Below, piece after piece: positions 17,846 through 26,106 of a stretch of 64,000 nt of DNA; within the stretch, counting starts at the first letter, position 1, and every line of letters begins with the position of its first letter. Below the pieces are notes generated by a model. The model saw nothing but the letters and a program-made list of their open reading frames with translations, was not told where the DNA came from and ran no database searches. The stretch is from Cloacimonetes bacterium UBA6097 (GTDB taxonomy: Bacteria > Cloacimonadota > Cloacimonadia > Cloacimonadales > Cloacimonadaceae). The stretch lies in contig DIWV01000007.1 in the NCBI GenBank assembly GCA_002435865.1, positions 363,611 to 427,610 on the forward strand. Reading direction: 5' to 3'. The position numbers and the translations under genes were made by a program.

Positions 17846-19054
17846 TTATACGTGCTTTTTCAGGAAACGGCCTAAGCGTGTAATTCCTTCTTCATTCTTG
17901 GTTAAAGTTTCATATGAGAAATTCAACCGCATAGTATTCTTACCGCTGCCATCACAGAAGAATGAACTTCCTGCGACATAAGCTACCATCTCTTCGGTAA
18001 TTGCAAGTTTAAGAAGTTCTGTTGTATTTATGTGCTCAGGACCCTTAACCATAAGGAACAGTCCTCCCTCAGGGTGAGTCCAGTGAAAACCTTCAGGCAT
18101 ATGTTCTGATAACAACTTCAGCATGTTTTGCTGCTTTACTTTATACATTTTTACAATTTCCAAGATGTTTTTATCAAGAAGACCTTTCTCCATATAACGA
18201 GCTACAATGCGTTGAGTAAATGGAGGAGTGCACAGGTCAGTTGCTTGTTTGCCAACGACAATTTTATCCAGTATATCAGGATGACCAATTAGCCAGCCAA
18301 TGCGGAAACCCGGACAGAATATCTTGGAAAAAGTACCCATTAGTATTACATGCCCTGTTCCGTCCAATTCGTACATTGTCTTTTGATGTTCACCTTCATA
18401 ACGCAGTTCCCTGTAGGGACTGTCTTCAAGAATCAGAACGTCATATTTATGGGCAAGTGCAATAATTTCCTTTCTGCGCTTTTCCGGCATAGTAACACCG
18501 GCTGGATTCTGAAAATCGGGAATGATGTAGATAAGTTTTGGTTTTTTGCCTACAGAAGCTAGTTCCTTGAGTTTTTCTTCCATAATGTTGGCATCTTCAC
18601 CTTCATCATCCATAGGAATGCCGATAAGGCTGGCGCCGTAACTGTTAAAGGCGCTGAGAGCACCTAAATAAGAGGGCAATCCTACCAGGATAGTATCTCC
18701 CCGGTCAATTAATATTTTGGCAATTAAATCCAAACCTTGCTGTGAAGCTGTTGTAATTATGACGTTTTCCAGAGAAACATCCACACCCTGCTTGCGGTAA
18801 CGGTTTACAAGCATTGTGCGGAGAAGATTATCACCTTCAGTTGAACCATATTGCAAAGCAATATGAGCTTCCTTGTCCATTACATCTGTAATGATTTCCT
18901 TGAGTTCTTTAACAGGGAATGTTTCAGGAGATGGTAAACCACCAGCAAATGAGATAATATTTGGATTTTCAATTAACTTAAGCAGTTCACGGATTGCGCT
19001 ACGCTTCATCCCTTTAACATTTGTAGCCAGGGCTTGATTAAGATCTGTAATCAT
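17846..19054 (-). CDS. PLP-dependent class I/II aminotransferase (2-aminoadipate/MocR-type fold)
   Basis: About 402 residues. GGAGG lies six bases before the ATG at 19054, so I start there and not at the in-frame TTG at 19060. Fold-type I signatures are present: ITTASQQGLDLIAK (about 105), PDFQNPAGVTM (about 185), ILEDSPYREL (about 222) and the PLP-binding lysine in GTFSKIFCPGFRIGW (about 255). The sequence type is that of LysN-like 2-aminoadipate aminotransferases, which also act on aromatic or branched-chain amino acids. The substrate cannot be read from the sequence. It lies 32 bases after the SpoVG-like gene. Confidence 0.85.
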   Translation of the reverse strand: MITDLNQALATNVKGMKRSAIRELLKLIENPNIISFAGGLPSPETFPVKELKEIITDVMDKEAHIALQYGSTEGDNLLRTMLVNRYRKQGVDVSLENVIITTASQQGLDLIAKILIDRGDTILVGLPSYLGALSAFNSYGASLIGIPMDDEGEDANIMEEKLKELASVGKKPKLIYIIPDFQNPAGVTMPEKRRKEIIALAHKYDVLILEDSPYRELRYEGEHQKTMYELDGTGHVILMGTFSKIFCPGFRIGWLIGHPDILDKIVVGKQATDLCTPPFTQRIVARYMEKGLLDKNILEIVKMYKVKQQNMLKLLSEHMPEGFHWTHPEGGLFLMVKGPEHINTTELLKLAITEEMVAYVAGSSFFCDGSGKNTMRLNFSYETLTKNEEGITRLGRFLKKHV

Positions 19055-19086
19055 AATCAACCTCCATATTTATTTTTTATAGAAAA

Positions 19087-19983
19087 TTAAGCTTTTTTGG
19101 GTCTGCCCGGTGCTCTTTTGGGTTTTGTAACTCTTGCAGAGGAAGAGGTATTTTTTCCACGGGAAGAACTTGCAGCTCTTTTGGGTCTGTCTGTAGAAGC
19201 GGATCTTTCTCTGGAAGGCTTATCCCGATAAGGTTTATCCGGGCTTGCTGAGCGTTCAGACCTTGGTTTATAATCTCTGGAAGGCTTGTCCCGATAAGAT
19301 TTTTCAGAGCTTGAAGAGCGTTCGGTTCTGGGTTTGTAATCTCTTGCAGGTCTGTCTGTGTAAGAGGTCCTTTCTCTTTCGGGCCTGTCACGGTAAGTTC
19401 TGTCAGAGCTTGCAGAACGTTCAGACCTTGGTTTATAATCCCTTGGCGATCTGTCATCATAAGTTCGGCGACCTGTTTGGGGTTTATCATCGTAATTTCT
19501 ACGTGGCGGTCTGTCTGAGTAAGAAGTTCTTTCTCTTTCAGGTCTTTCACGGTAAGTTCTGTCAGAACTTGCAGAACGTTCAGACCTTGGTTTATAATCT
19601 CTGGAAGGTCTGTCGTCATAAGATTTTCTGTCTCTGCTGTCCCTGTCCCCATAACTTCTGGACGGGCGTTCAGTTCTTTCCGGTTTTTCTTTGGGATTTT
19701 CTTCATAGACCAGGACTTTTCTGTTTTCTTTGCGCCATTCTTTGTATGCATCTTTGATTTGCAGTTCCCATAAAACCTTTTTGTCTTCGTTTTCAAAAGT
19801 TATTATATCAAGACGGTGAGAACGGTCGTCTCTGCCCCTGAAATTTTTGGTGGGGAATTCTATCACTAACTGGTTATCTATATTCAATAAAGTGACCTCG
19901 TTAAGAAAAACACCTTCTTCAAGTTCGATAACTGCACGGGCTTCAACCATGCCGGTCTGCACATCTCTAAAATGAATCTTCAT
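19087..19983 (-). CDS. SpoVG-like N-terminal domain with long Arg/Ser/Asp-rich repeat tail
   Basis: 298 residues in two parts. Residues 1-90 look like SpoVG: ARAVIELEEGVFLNEVTLLN, then NQLVIEFPTKNFRG, then a helix IKDAYKEWRKE. SpoVG proteins are small nucleic-acid-binding regulators. Residues 95-298 are low-complexity and very basic, built from imperfect repeats such as RDYKPRSERSASSDRTYR and RPERERTSY, and end in an AT-hook-like KRAPGRPKKA. The matching open frame on the same strand at 19077-19796 is a side effect of the repeats. I infer a DNA/RNA-binding protein with a disordered tail. The SpoVG link is by eye. Confidence 0.7.
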   Translation of the reverse strand: MKIHFRDVQTGMVEARAVIELEEGVFLNEVTLLNIDNQLVIEFPTKNFRGRDDRSHRLDIITFENEDKKVLWELQIKDAYKEWRKENRKVLVYEENPKEKPERTERPSRSYGDRDSRDRKSYDDRPSRDYKPRSERSASSDRTYRERPERERTSYSDRPPRRNYDDKPQTGRRTYDDRSPRDYKPRSERSASSDRTYRDRPERERTSYTDRPARDYKPRTERSSSSEKSYRDKPSRDYKPRSERSASPDKPYRDKPSRERSASTDRPKRAASSSRGKNTSSSARVTKPKRAPGRPKKA

Positions 19984-20184
19984 TTATTTACTCCACATCA
20001 AGACTTTCTACATAGAATTAGTTATTTATTTTCATTGTTTAAAGTACACGCATTGAACTTATTAAAACAACAATGATAAGCTAATCGTTGTACCTGAAAG
20101 TCATATCTGACATTATCAGCGAATTATATAACTACTTAGAGGTCAAGCTTTTTTTCCAGGAATGAATATTTATTACTTTTTTGC

Positions 20185-20213
20185 TTGAATTAAAACAGGC
20201 ATGCTGATATATT
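20185..20213 (+). promoter_or_regulatory. Sigma70-type promoter for the ribH operon
   Basis: TTGAAT (20185-20190), a 17-base spacer and TATATT (20208-20213), about 50 bases before ribH. I looked for an FMN riboswitch upstream and saw none. Confidence 0.6.
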
Positions 20214-20264
20214 GGCAACAAATACATATTTTTCAGGACTATTTGGAAATAAAGGAGTGCTTTG

Positions 20265-20744
20265 ATGAAAACTATCGAAGGAAAACTGATATCCAAGGGT
20301 TATAAATTTGCCATTATAATCAGCAGATTTAATGAACTAATCAGCAAGAAATTACTTGATGGTGCGCTGGATTGCTTGCTTCGTCACGAAGTATTGGACA
20401 AGGACATTACTGTAATCTGGGCTCCGGGAGCATTTGAAATACCTTTAACAGCCCAGAAAGCAGCGCAGACCAAGAAGTTTGATGCAGTAATATGCTTGGG
20501 GGCCTTAATCCGTGGAGCTACACCACATTTTGAATATATCAGTGCTGAAGTGACAAAGGGAATCTCGCAGGTAAGCCTGCAAACCGGATTACCGGTTATC
20601 TATGGTATTCTTACTACTGATACAATAGAACAGGCAATTGAAAGAGCAGGCACAAAAGGCGGAAATAAAGGATTTAATGCAGCAGCAGCAGCAGTTGAGA
20701 TGGTGAATCTTTTCAAGGAGATAGGCAATGGGGCTAAGGCGTAA
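20265..20744 (+). CDS. ribH: 6,7-dimethyl-8-ribityllumazine synthase
   Basis: 159 residues. AAAGGAG lies seven bases before the ATG at 20265, so the in-frame TTG just upstream is not used. RibH condenses a ribityl-aminopyrimidine with 3,4-dihydroxy-2-butanone 4-phosphate in riboflavin synthesis. Family motifs are ISRFNELISKKLLDGA (about 20), PGAFEIPLTAQKAA (about 57), ALIRGATPHFEYI (about 83, with the catalytic His of the GATPH(F/Y)E motif) and GILTTDTIEQAIERAG (about 115). Other riboflavin genes are absent here. It overlaps nusB by 17 bases, a common pairing. Confidence 0.95.
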   Translation: MKTIEGKLISKGYKFAIIISRFNELISKKLLDGALDCLLRHEVLDKDITVIWAPGAFEIPLTAQKAAQTKKFDAVICLGALIRGATPHFEYISAEVTKGISQVSLQTGLPVIYGILTTDTIEQAIERAGTKGGNKGFNAAAAAVEMVNLFKEIGNGAKA

Positions 20745-21189
20745 AGCCAGGGAACTTGCCGTCCAAACAATTTACGCACTTGATTTTTCTGAAACTGATA
20801 ATGAATTTCGAGAATTTAGTCTGCTAAATTCCTATCCTGAAATCTTAAGTCAGATGGCTGAACATGAAAACATTAATGCAGACCATGCTTCACTAACTTT
20901 TGCAGATGAATTGATTCGCAACACAATTATTCATATGGACGAAATTGAAAGTACTTTGGAAAAGCATTCCAGTAACTGGTCTTTGGAAAGAATTGCAAAC
21001 CTGGATAGAAGTATCCTGAGGGTTGCAATCTATGAAATGATGTTTACCAATACTCCACCGCCGGTTGTTATTAACGAAGCAATCGAAATAGCTAAAAAAT
21101 ACAGTAGTGAATCGTCCAATAAGTTTGTAAACGGAATTCTTGATGCTTTACATCAGGAATTAAAATTCAAAACCCTGACTCCTCAATAA
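20728..21189 (+). CDS. nusB: Transcription antitermination factor NusB
   Basis: 153 residues, the usual length. Residues GLRRKARELAVQTIYALDFS open the all-helical NusB fold, and WSLERIANLDRSILRVAIYEM plus PPPVVINEAIEIAKKYSSE are its conserved C-terminal helices. NusB binds BoxA RNA together with NusE and allows rRNA operons to be read through. It starts inside ribH, 17 bases before the ribH stop, so the two are coupled. Confidence 0.95.
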   Translation: MGLRRKARELAVQTIYALDFSETDNEFREFSLLNSYPEILSQMAEHENINADHASLTFADELIRNTIIHMDEIESTLEKHSSNWSLERIANLDRSILRVAIYEMMFTNTPPPVVINEAIEIAKKYSSESSNKFVNGILDALHQELKFKTLTPQ

Positions 21190-21214
21190 TAAACTCGCTT
21201 AATATAGGTTCTTT

Positions 21215-22144
21215 ATGTTAGAAATTAAACCCGAAAGAGAATTTAAACTTACCTGCAGCATAGGTGTGATTGCCTATAATGAAGCCGATAATATCATTAA
21301 GCTGCTTCAGGCGTTATGTGATCAAAACCTGGAGAAAGTTGAGATTGCTGAAATCATTGTTGTCTCGAGTGCATGCAAAGATGCAACGGATGAACTGGTT
21401 TGTGAGTTTGCTTTAACTCATCCGCAAGTTTCACTGATTTGTGAAAAAGAACGTAATGGCAAAGCTTCTGCTATCAATATCTTTCTCAAAGAAGCTAAGT
21501 CTGAAATTCTTATTATCGAAAGCGGTGACACAATACCTGCCCCGGACACAATAGAAAAGCTTGTTACTCCTTTTGAAGACAGTAAAATAGGAGCCACAGG
21601 CGGAAGACCCAGTCCTGTAAATGATGAGAAAACACTAATGGGATATGCTGTTCATCTTCTCTGGCGAATGCATCACAGAATGGCTTTAATCCATCCTAAG
21701 CTGGGTGAGATGATAGCCTTCCGGAGAGTCTTTACAACTATTCCAAGAGATTCTGCAGTAGATGAAGCAAGTATAGAAGCGATTATCCGCAATAAACGTC
21801 TGAAACTTATGTATGTTCCTGACGCGATTATTTATAACAAGGGTCCTGAGAATTTTAAAGACTTTGTCAGCCAGCGCCGACGTATTCAAAATGGTCATCT
21901 CTGGTTATTGAATAAACATCAGTATAAAGTTGCATCTCAGGATAGTGGCATTATGTACAGTATTTTTAAAAGTGAGATAAATGACAATCCACAGCAGATT
22001 CTGAAATTGTTTATAGTTATTCTGATGGAAATGTACTGCAGGTTATTGGGTTCATATGATTACTATATCAAAAAGAAAAATCCCTTTGCTTGGGAAATTG
22101 CCCCAACAACAAAAAATCTTGATAATTCAAAAGAACAGAAGTGA
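21215..22144 (+). CDS. Family 2 glycosyltransferase
   Basis: 309 residues. GVIAYNEADNIIKLLQAL (about 17-34) is the nucleotide-sugar binding start of GT2 enzymes, and EIIVVSSACKDATDE follows. ILIIESGDTIPAPDTIEKL (about 94) takes the place of the usual DXD strand; the acidic pair is replaced by GD. FVSQRRRIQNGHLWLL (about 212) is the QRxRW-like acceptor motif of processive GT2 enzymes. There is no clear multi-span C-terminus. It sits between nusB and a radical SAM gene eight bases downstream. The product is unknown; surface polysaccharide is plausible given lpxH in the same run. Confidence 0.8.
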   Translation: MLEIKPEREFKLTCSIGVIAYNEADNIIKLLQALCDQNLEKVEIAEIIVVSSACKDATDELVCEFALTHPQVSLICEKERNGKASAINIFLKEAKSEILIIESGDTIPAPDTIEKLVTPFEDSKIGATGGRPSPVNDEKTLMGYAVHLLWRMHHRMALIHPKLGEMIAFRRVFTTIPRDSAVDEASIEAIIRNKRLKLMYVPDAIIYNKGPENFKDFVSQRRRIQNGHLWLLNKHQYKVASQDSGIMYSIFKSEINDNPQQILKLFIVILMEMYCRLLGSYDYYIKKKNPFAWEIAPTTKNLDNSKEQK

Positions 22145-22152
22145 TTTTGTAG

Positions 22153-23235
22153 ATGCTTTCTTTACTGCCTAAAATATTTATATACTACCTTATGAAACAG
22201 CTTGGTTTCCCACGGTTACTTCCCATGAACTACACTGTCAGCTTATTATATACATGTAATTCTCGCTGCAGCACATGCAATATCTGGAAGAAATCTGCAA
22301 AGAATCTGACTGTAGATGAGTATGAAAAGATTTTCCGTAAAATTGGTCACTCACCTTACTGGATTACATTCAGCGGGGGAGAACCTTTTCTCAGACAGGA
22401 TATAGTTGAAATTGCATCTGCAATATACCAAACTTCCAGACCAAGTATTATAAACATACCATCAAACGGACTTCTAACCAAAACCATAGTTGAAAAGACG
22501 GAACAAATTGCCAATGTATGTCCCAAATCCCAGATAATAATAAACCTCTCTATTGATGGAATTGAAGAACAGCACGACCAGATCCGCAATGTACCGGGCA
22601 ATTACAAGAAAGTGATTTCCACATTTCACAAATTAAAAGCCCTGCCCTGCAAGAATCTTTCAGTTGGTATCCACACCGTCATTTCCAAATATAATGTTGA
22701 AACTTTTCCTGCCATAGCCAATTTCCTGATGAAATTCCAGCCGGATTCCTATATTACTGAAATTGCAGAAGAGAGAGTAGAACTCGACACTATGGGTTTA
22801 GATATTACACCCTCTATCATATCTTATAAATCTGCTATTGATTACCTTATTCACAGGATTAAGAATGACCAGTTTAAAGGAATGAATAAAATTACAATGG
22901 CTTTCAGGATTGAATATTACAATCTGGTAAAACGTATCCTGCGTGACAAAACACAAATAATCCCCTGTTACTCAGGAATTGCTTCAGCACAGATATCACC
23001 CGAAGGCGATGTCTGGTCGTGCTGTATAAAGGCAAAACCATTGGGTAATCTCAGAAAAGCCAACTACGATTTCAAGAGCATCTGGTATTCACAGGAAGCT
23101 GATTTGGAACGCCGCTCAATTCATCAAAAGGAGTGCTGGTGTCCCTTGGCAAACGCATCATACACTAATATGCTGATGGACTTTCCAACTCTCATCAGAG
23201 TTTTTTACCGAAGTTTTATTAAATGGTGGTCATAA
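22153..23235 (+). CDS. Radical SAM protein with SPASM-like C-terminus
   Basis: 360 residues. C35, C39 and C42 in CNSRCSTCNIW form the radical SAM [4Fe-4S] motif, and SGGEPFLR (about 75) is the GGE motif that binds SAM. The C-terminus has CYSGIASAQISPEGDVWSCC and KECWCPLAN, a cysteine set of SPASM/Twitch type that usually holds one or two extra clusters. Relatives modify peptides or act on sugars and lipids. It lies eight bases after a GT2 gene and its stop abuts the next start, so it probably works on the same surface molecule; this is inferred from position alone. Confidence 0.85.
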   Translation: MLSLLPKIFIYYLMKQLGFPRLLPMNYTVSLLYTCNSRCSTCNIWKKSAKNLTVDEYEKIFRKIGHSPYWITFSGGEPFLRQDIVEIASAIYQTSRPSIINIPSNGLLTKTIVEKTEQIANVCPKSQIIINLSIDGIEEQHDQIRNVPGNYKKVISTFHKLKALPCKNLSVGIHTVISKYNVETFPAIANFLMKFQPDSYITEIAEERVELDTMGLDITPSIISYKSAIDYLIHRIKNDQFKGMNKITMAFRIEYYNLVKRILRDKTQIIPCYSGIASAQISPEGDVWSCCIKAKPLGNLRKANYDFKSIWYSQEADLERRSIHQKECWCPLANASYTNMLMDFPTLIRVFYRSFIKWWS

Positions 23236-24654
23236 ATGATTGCATTATTAACCCGTAACGCTATGCTGCCCTCCTCGATGTTTGATTTCAATGCTTCCCA
23301 GGATGGAAGGTTTGGATGGTTTTTACTTACCTGGCATCCTGAAGATGACGTTATTCTGGAAGAAATCCAGATCCAGATTAAGATGGATATCAGAAATTCA
23401 GCTTTAGGGCAGACGTCGCAAGTGGAAATCGAAAGTTGGTTAAAGAGTTATTTCTCTGAATTTCACTGGAAGCTGCATGCCATTTTCCGTAAGACAAACC
23501 TTAAGGAAAAAGGGATTTCCCTGTTTCTTGGAGTGTTCTTTGATAATGAACTGTATATAGTGGAATTTGGCAGGATGTTATGTGGAATGTGTGCCAAAGA
23601 CAGTATTCAGGAAGTAGGCAGAAGCTGGATTAATTTCCATGTCAAATCCCTGGATGAAATGACTTTGCTGGGGATGTCAGAATCTGATATTGCAGTCAAA
23701 CCCAAGAGATTTTTACTACCTGAAAAGCATCGCTTAATAGTTCTCCCCAGTACATTTACAGAAAAACTACTGATGCAAAACATTGATTGCGGTATGATTG
23801 AAACTATTATGCAGTCTGTTTTCGACGATACAAATGGCAGTTACTTTATTCTGGACGCAAAGCCTAAGCAGGTTGCTAAACGTCGACCACGCCTGAGACG
23901 TTTTCAGATTAGCGCTTTAGTTATTATTATTATTACTCTTTTAGCAATTTTATATATGCAATTTGGCAACAGATGGCTGGAAAGTACTGGTAAGAAGATT
24001 AAACTGTTACTTTCCAGTAAAAGCACTCTTACCGTAGAGCAAATTCCTCAATACCTGAATATTCAGTCAGAGAATATCAAACGTCAATTGCAGAAAATAG
24101 AGCGTTATGCCAATCAACCTGCCAGGGATATTAAACTGACAGAAACCTGGCAAACTGATTTGAATTTCCTGATTACTGCCGCACCATCCTTTGATTATAA
24201 AAACATTTACATTACTTCTGACGATAAACTTCTGGCTTTTGATAAGAATACCAAGAAACTGGAGTGGCAGAAAGCGTTTGATGCTGATATCAAGGGAGTT
24301 ACAGTTATTCGTGGTAATCTGATAGTATTTCTGGACAACCAGGAAGTAGTCAGCCTGAAAAATGGTAACGCAATAGCCTGGAGAAGACCTTTTATGGATA
24401 GATTCCCTGCCAGGCAGTCGCTCACACCTCTGGAAATTAGCAGTGATAACGACCCGCGTATCAATGGCAGCATCCTGATTGTACCTGCCGAAAAAGGCAT
24501 ATATATCTATGATGTCAATTCCGGAGCTTCTTTAAGCGAGGTTTCTTTTGAAAAACGCCTGCAGTTCTTATCCAAATATGATGAGTATAATAATTGCTTT
24601 TATGCTGTTGTTGCTGATGGAATTCATTGCATCAGCCTTGATATATTAAATTAA
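23236..24654 (+). CDS. Hypothetical single-span membrane protein with PQQ-like beta-propeller repeats
   Basis: 472 residues. The N-terminal 215 residues are cytoplasmic and unlike any family I know. RRPRLRRF then precedes one membrane span (about 222-244, ISALVIIIITLLAILYMQFG). The C-terminal part (about 300-472) has blade-like repeats such as NIYITSDDKLLAFDKNTKKL and LIVFLDNQEVVSLKNGNAIA, typical of PQQ/quinoprotein-like propellers, and by the positive-inside rule would face the periplasm. The start codon directly follows the radical SAM stop. Function unknown. Confidence 0.7.
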   Translation: MIALLTRNAMLPSSMFDFNASQDGRFGWFLLTWHPEDDVILEEIQIQIKMDIRNSALGQTSQVEIESWLKSYFSEFHWKLHAIFRKTNLKEKGISLFLGVFFDNELYIVEFGRMLCGMCAKDSIQEVGRSWINFHVKSLDEMTLLGMSESDIAVKPKRFLLPEKHRLIVLPSTFTEKLLMQNIDCGMIETIMQSVFDDTNGSYFILDAKPKQVAKRRPRLRRFQISALVIIIITLLAILYMQFGNRWLESTGKKIKLLLSSKSTLTVEQIPQYLNIQSENIKRQLQKIERYANQPARDIKLTETWQTDLNFLITAAPSFDYKNIYITSDDKLLAFDKNTKKLEWQKAFDADIKGVTVIRGNLIVFLDNQEVVSLKNGNAIAWRRPFMDRFPARQSLTPLEISSDNDPRINGSILIVPAEKGIYIYDVNSGASLSEVSFEKRLQFLSKYDEYNNCFYAVVADGIHCISLDILN

Positions 24655-24663
24655 CAGGATAAA

Positions 24664-25320
24664 ATGAATATTAGGCTTGTTTTAACACTAACAGTTATCT
24701 GCATTTTGAGCATGGGGCAGCTTCATTCCAGGACAGGTTTTGCCAGGCTGCAATATGAAGGTGGGGGAGACTGGTATAACGACCCGGAAGTCCTGCCTAA
24801 TCTTGCCAAGTACGTTAACAAGACATTAAACACTGATTTTCCAACCGACCAAGAGATAGCCAAAGCAGGGGAAGCAAAACTATTTGAATTTCCCTTTGTT
24901 TATATGACAGGGCACGGCAACATCCGTTTTTCTGACAGGGAACTTGAGAATCTCAGGTCCTGGATGCTAAGAGGTGGATTCCTGTATGCTGATGACGACT
25001 ATGGCATGGATGTATCATTCCGCCGTGAGGTAAAGCGTCTTTTCCCAGAACGGGAATTGATTGAACTCAGACCTGATTTTCCCCTGTTTTCCAGTTATTT
25101 TACGTTTAATAAATTACCCAAGATTCACAAGCATGATGAAAAACCTCCCCAGGCTTTCGGACTTTTTGACGATGCCGGCAGATTGATGTTACTATATACT
25201 TACGAAACCAATATCAGTGACGGCTGGGCTGATCCTGAAACACACAAAGACCCTCTGGAAGTAAGGGAGCAGGCTTTGAAGTTTGGCGTTAATATTGTTT
25301 ATTATGTCACTAATAAGTAG
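24664..25320 (+). CDS. DUF4159 domain secreted protein
   Basis: 218 residues. A signal peptide (residues 1-23) is followed by FARLQYEGGGDWYNDPEVLP and TGHGNIRFSDRELENLRSWM, then RGGFLYADDDYG, the hallmark stretch of DUF4159. The fold resembles a glutamine-amidotransferase-like or ThuA-like domain. In other bacteria such domains sit in clusters with AAA ATPases and BatA-type proteins; none are present here. It is nine bases after the previous gene and six before lpxH. Confidence 0.8.
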   Translation: MNIRLVLTLTVICILSMGQLHSRTGFARLQYEGGGDWYNDPEVLPNLAKYVNKTLNTDFPTDQEIAKAGEAKLFEFPFVYMTGHGNIRFSDRELENLRSWMLRGGFLYADDDYGMDVSFRREVKRLFPERELIELRPDFPLFSSYFTFNKLPKIHKHDEKPPQAFGLFDDAGRLMLLYTYETNISDGWADPETHKDPLEVREQALKFGVNIVYYVTNK

Positions 25321-25326
25321 CAAAAT

Positions 25327-26052
25327 ATGAGAATCTGTGTAATCAGCGACCTGCATTACAAATTTGCCACTCCCAAACCGGAAGATGTAGAGCTTAATGC
25401 CAAAGCCCTGGCATTTCTCAGGACTATACCCGGGCATTACGACTGGCTGATTTTGAACGGTGATATCTTTGACCTTTGGTTTGACTGGAAATATACTATC
25501 ATTAAAGAATATTTTCCTGTTCTTAAAATCCTGGCTGACATCCGGGAAAAGGGATGTAAAATAGTTTATATCAGCGGCAATCACGATTTCTGGTTCAATG
25601 ATTTTTTCCCATCTCAATTGCAGGTTGAACTCTACCAGGATGCCTTTGTCCTGGAGACAGATAAAAAGAAAATTTATTTTACACATGGTGATTTGCATAC
25701 AACCAATGACTTCAGATATCAATTTTTCCGCCGTTTAATCAGGCTGCCCTTTGCTAAAAAACTCTTTTCCATTATCCATCCTGATTTAGCGCTTACCCTC
25801 GGTATTACTTTATCTCGCAGTAGTAGAATGAGGAGGGTAGCACAAAGACTTCAGATGCAAAAGAAAGAAGGAATGGAAAATTATGCCCGTTCCTTGCTTA
25901 AAGACTATGATTATGTAATTATGGGTCACACCCATGAGCCCTGCGTAATCCCTATGGAAAAAGGTGTTTATGCCAATAGCGGCGACTGGCTGGAAAACCA
26001 TTCCTATATCAAAATCATTAATGGTAAGCTGGAACTCTGCACATTTGAATAA
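25327..26052 (+). CDS. LpxH-like UDP-2,3-diacylglucosamine diphosphatase (metallophosphatase)
   Basis: 241 residues with the full metallophosphoesterase motif set: SDLH (8-11), GDIFDLW (about 43), GNHDFW (about 83), THGDLH (about 118) and GHTHEP (about 199). The close spacing of GDIFDLWFDW and the length fit LpxH/LpxH-like enzymes, which remove UMP from UDP-2,3-diacylglucosamine in lipid A synthesis at the inner membrane face. This supports a Gram-negative envelope. LpxH2-like paralogues of uncertain role exist, so no symbol is given. It ends the tightly spaced run that begins with ribH. Confidence 0.8.
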   Translation: MRICVISDLHYKFATPKPEDVELNAKALAFLRTIPGHYDWLILNGDIFDLWFDWKYTIIKEYFPVLKILADIREKGCKIVYISGNHDFWFNDFFPSQLQVELYQDAFVLETDKKKIYFTHGDLHTTNDFRYQFFRRLIRLPFAKKLFSIIHPDLALTLGITLSRSSRMRRVAQRLQMQKKEGMENYARSLLKDYDYVIMGHTHEPCVIPMEKGVYANSGDWLENHSYIKIINGKLELCTFE

Positions 26053-26106
26053 ATAGTCCGTCTTATCGTTGAGTGAAAAAGCATTGCTTAATATAATGAG
26101 GCGTCA

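Noticed and set aside
19077..19796. 239-codon frame in another register over the repeat tail gene
   Set aside because: It mirrors the repeats of the SpoVG-like gene, lacks a ribosome site, and its composition (repeated LTELTV-like units) is a product of the repeat DNA.
19984..20264. FMN riboswitch before ribH
   Set aside because: None of the conserved RFN-element blocks are visible; only a promoter and a ribosome site are.
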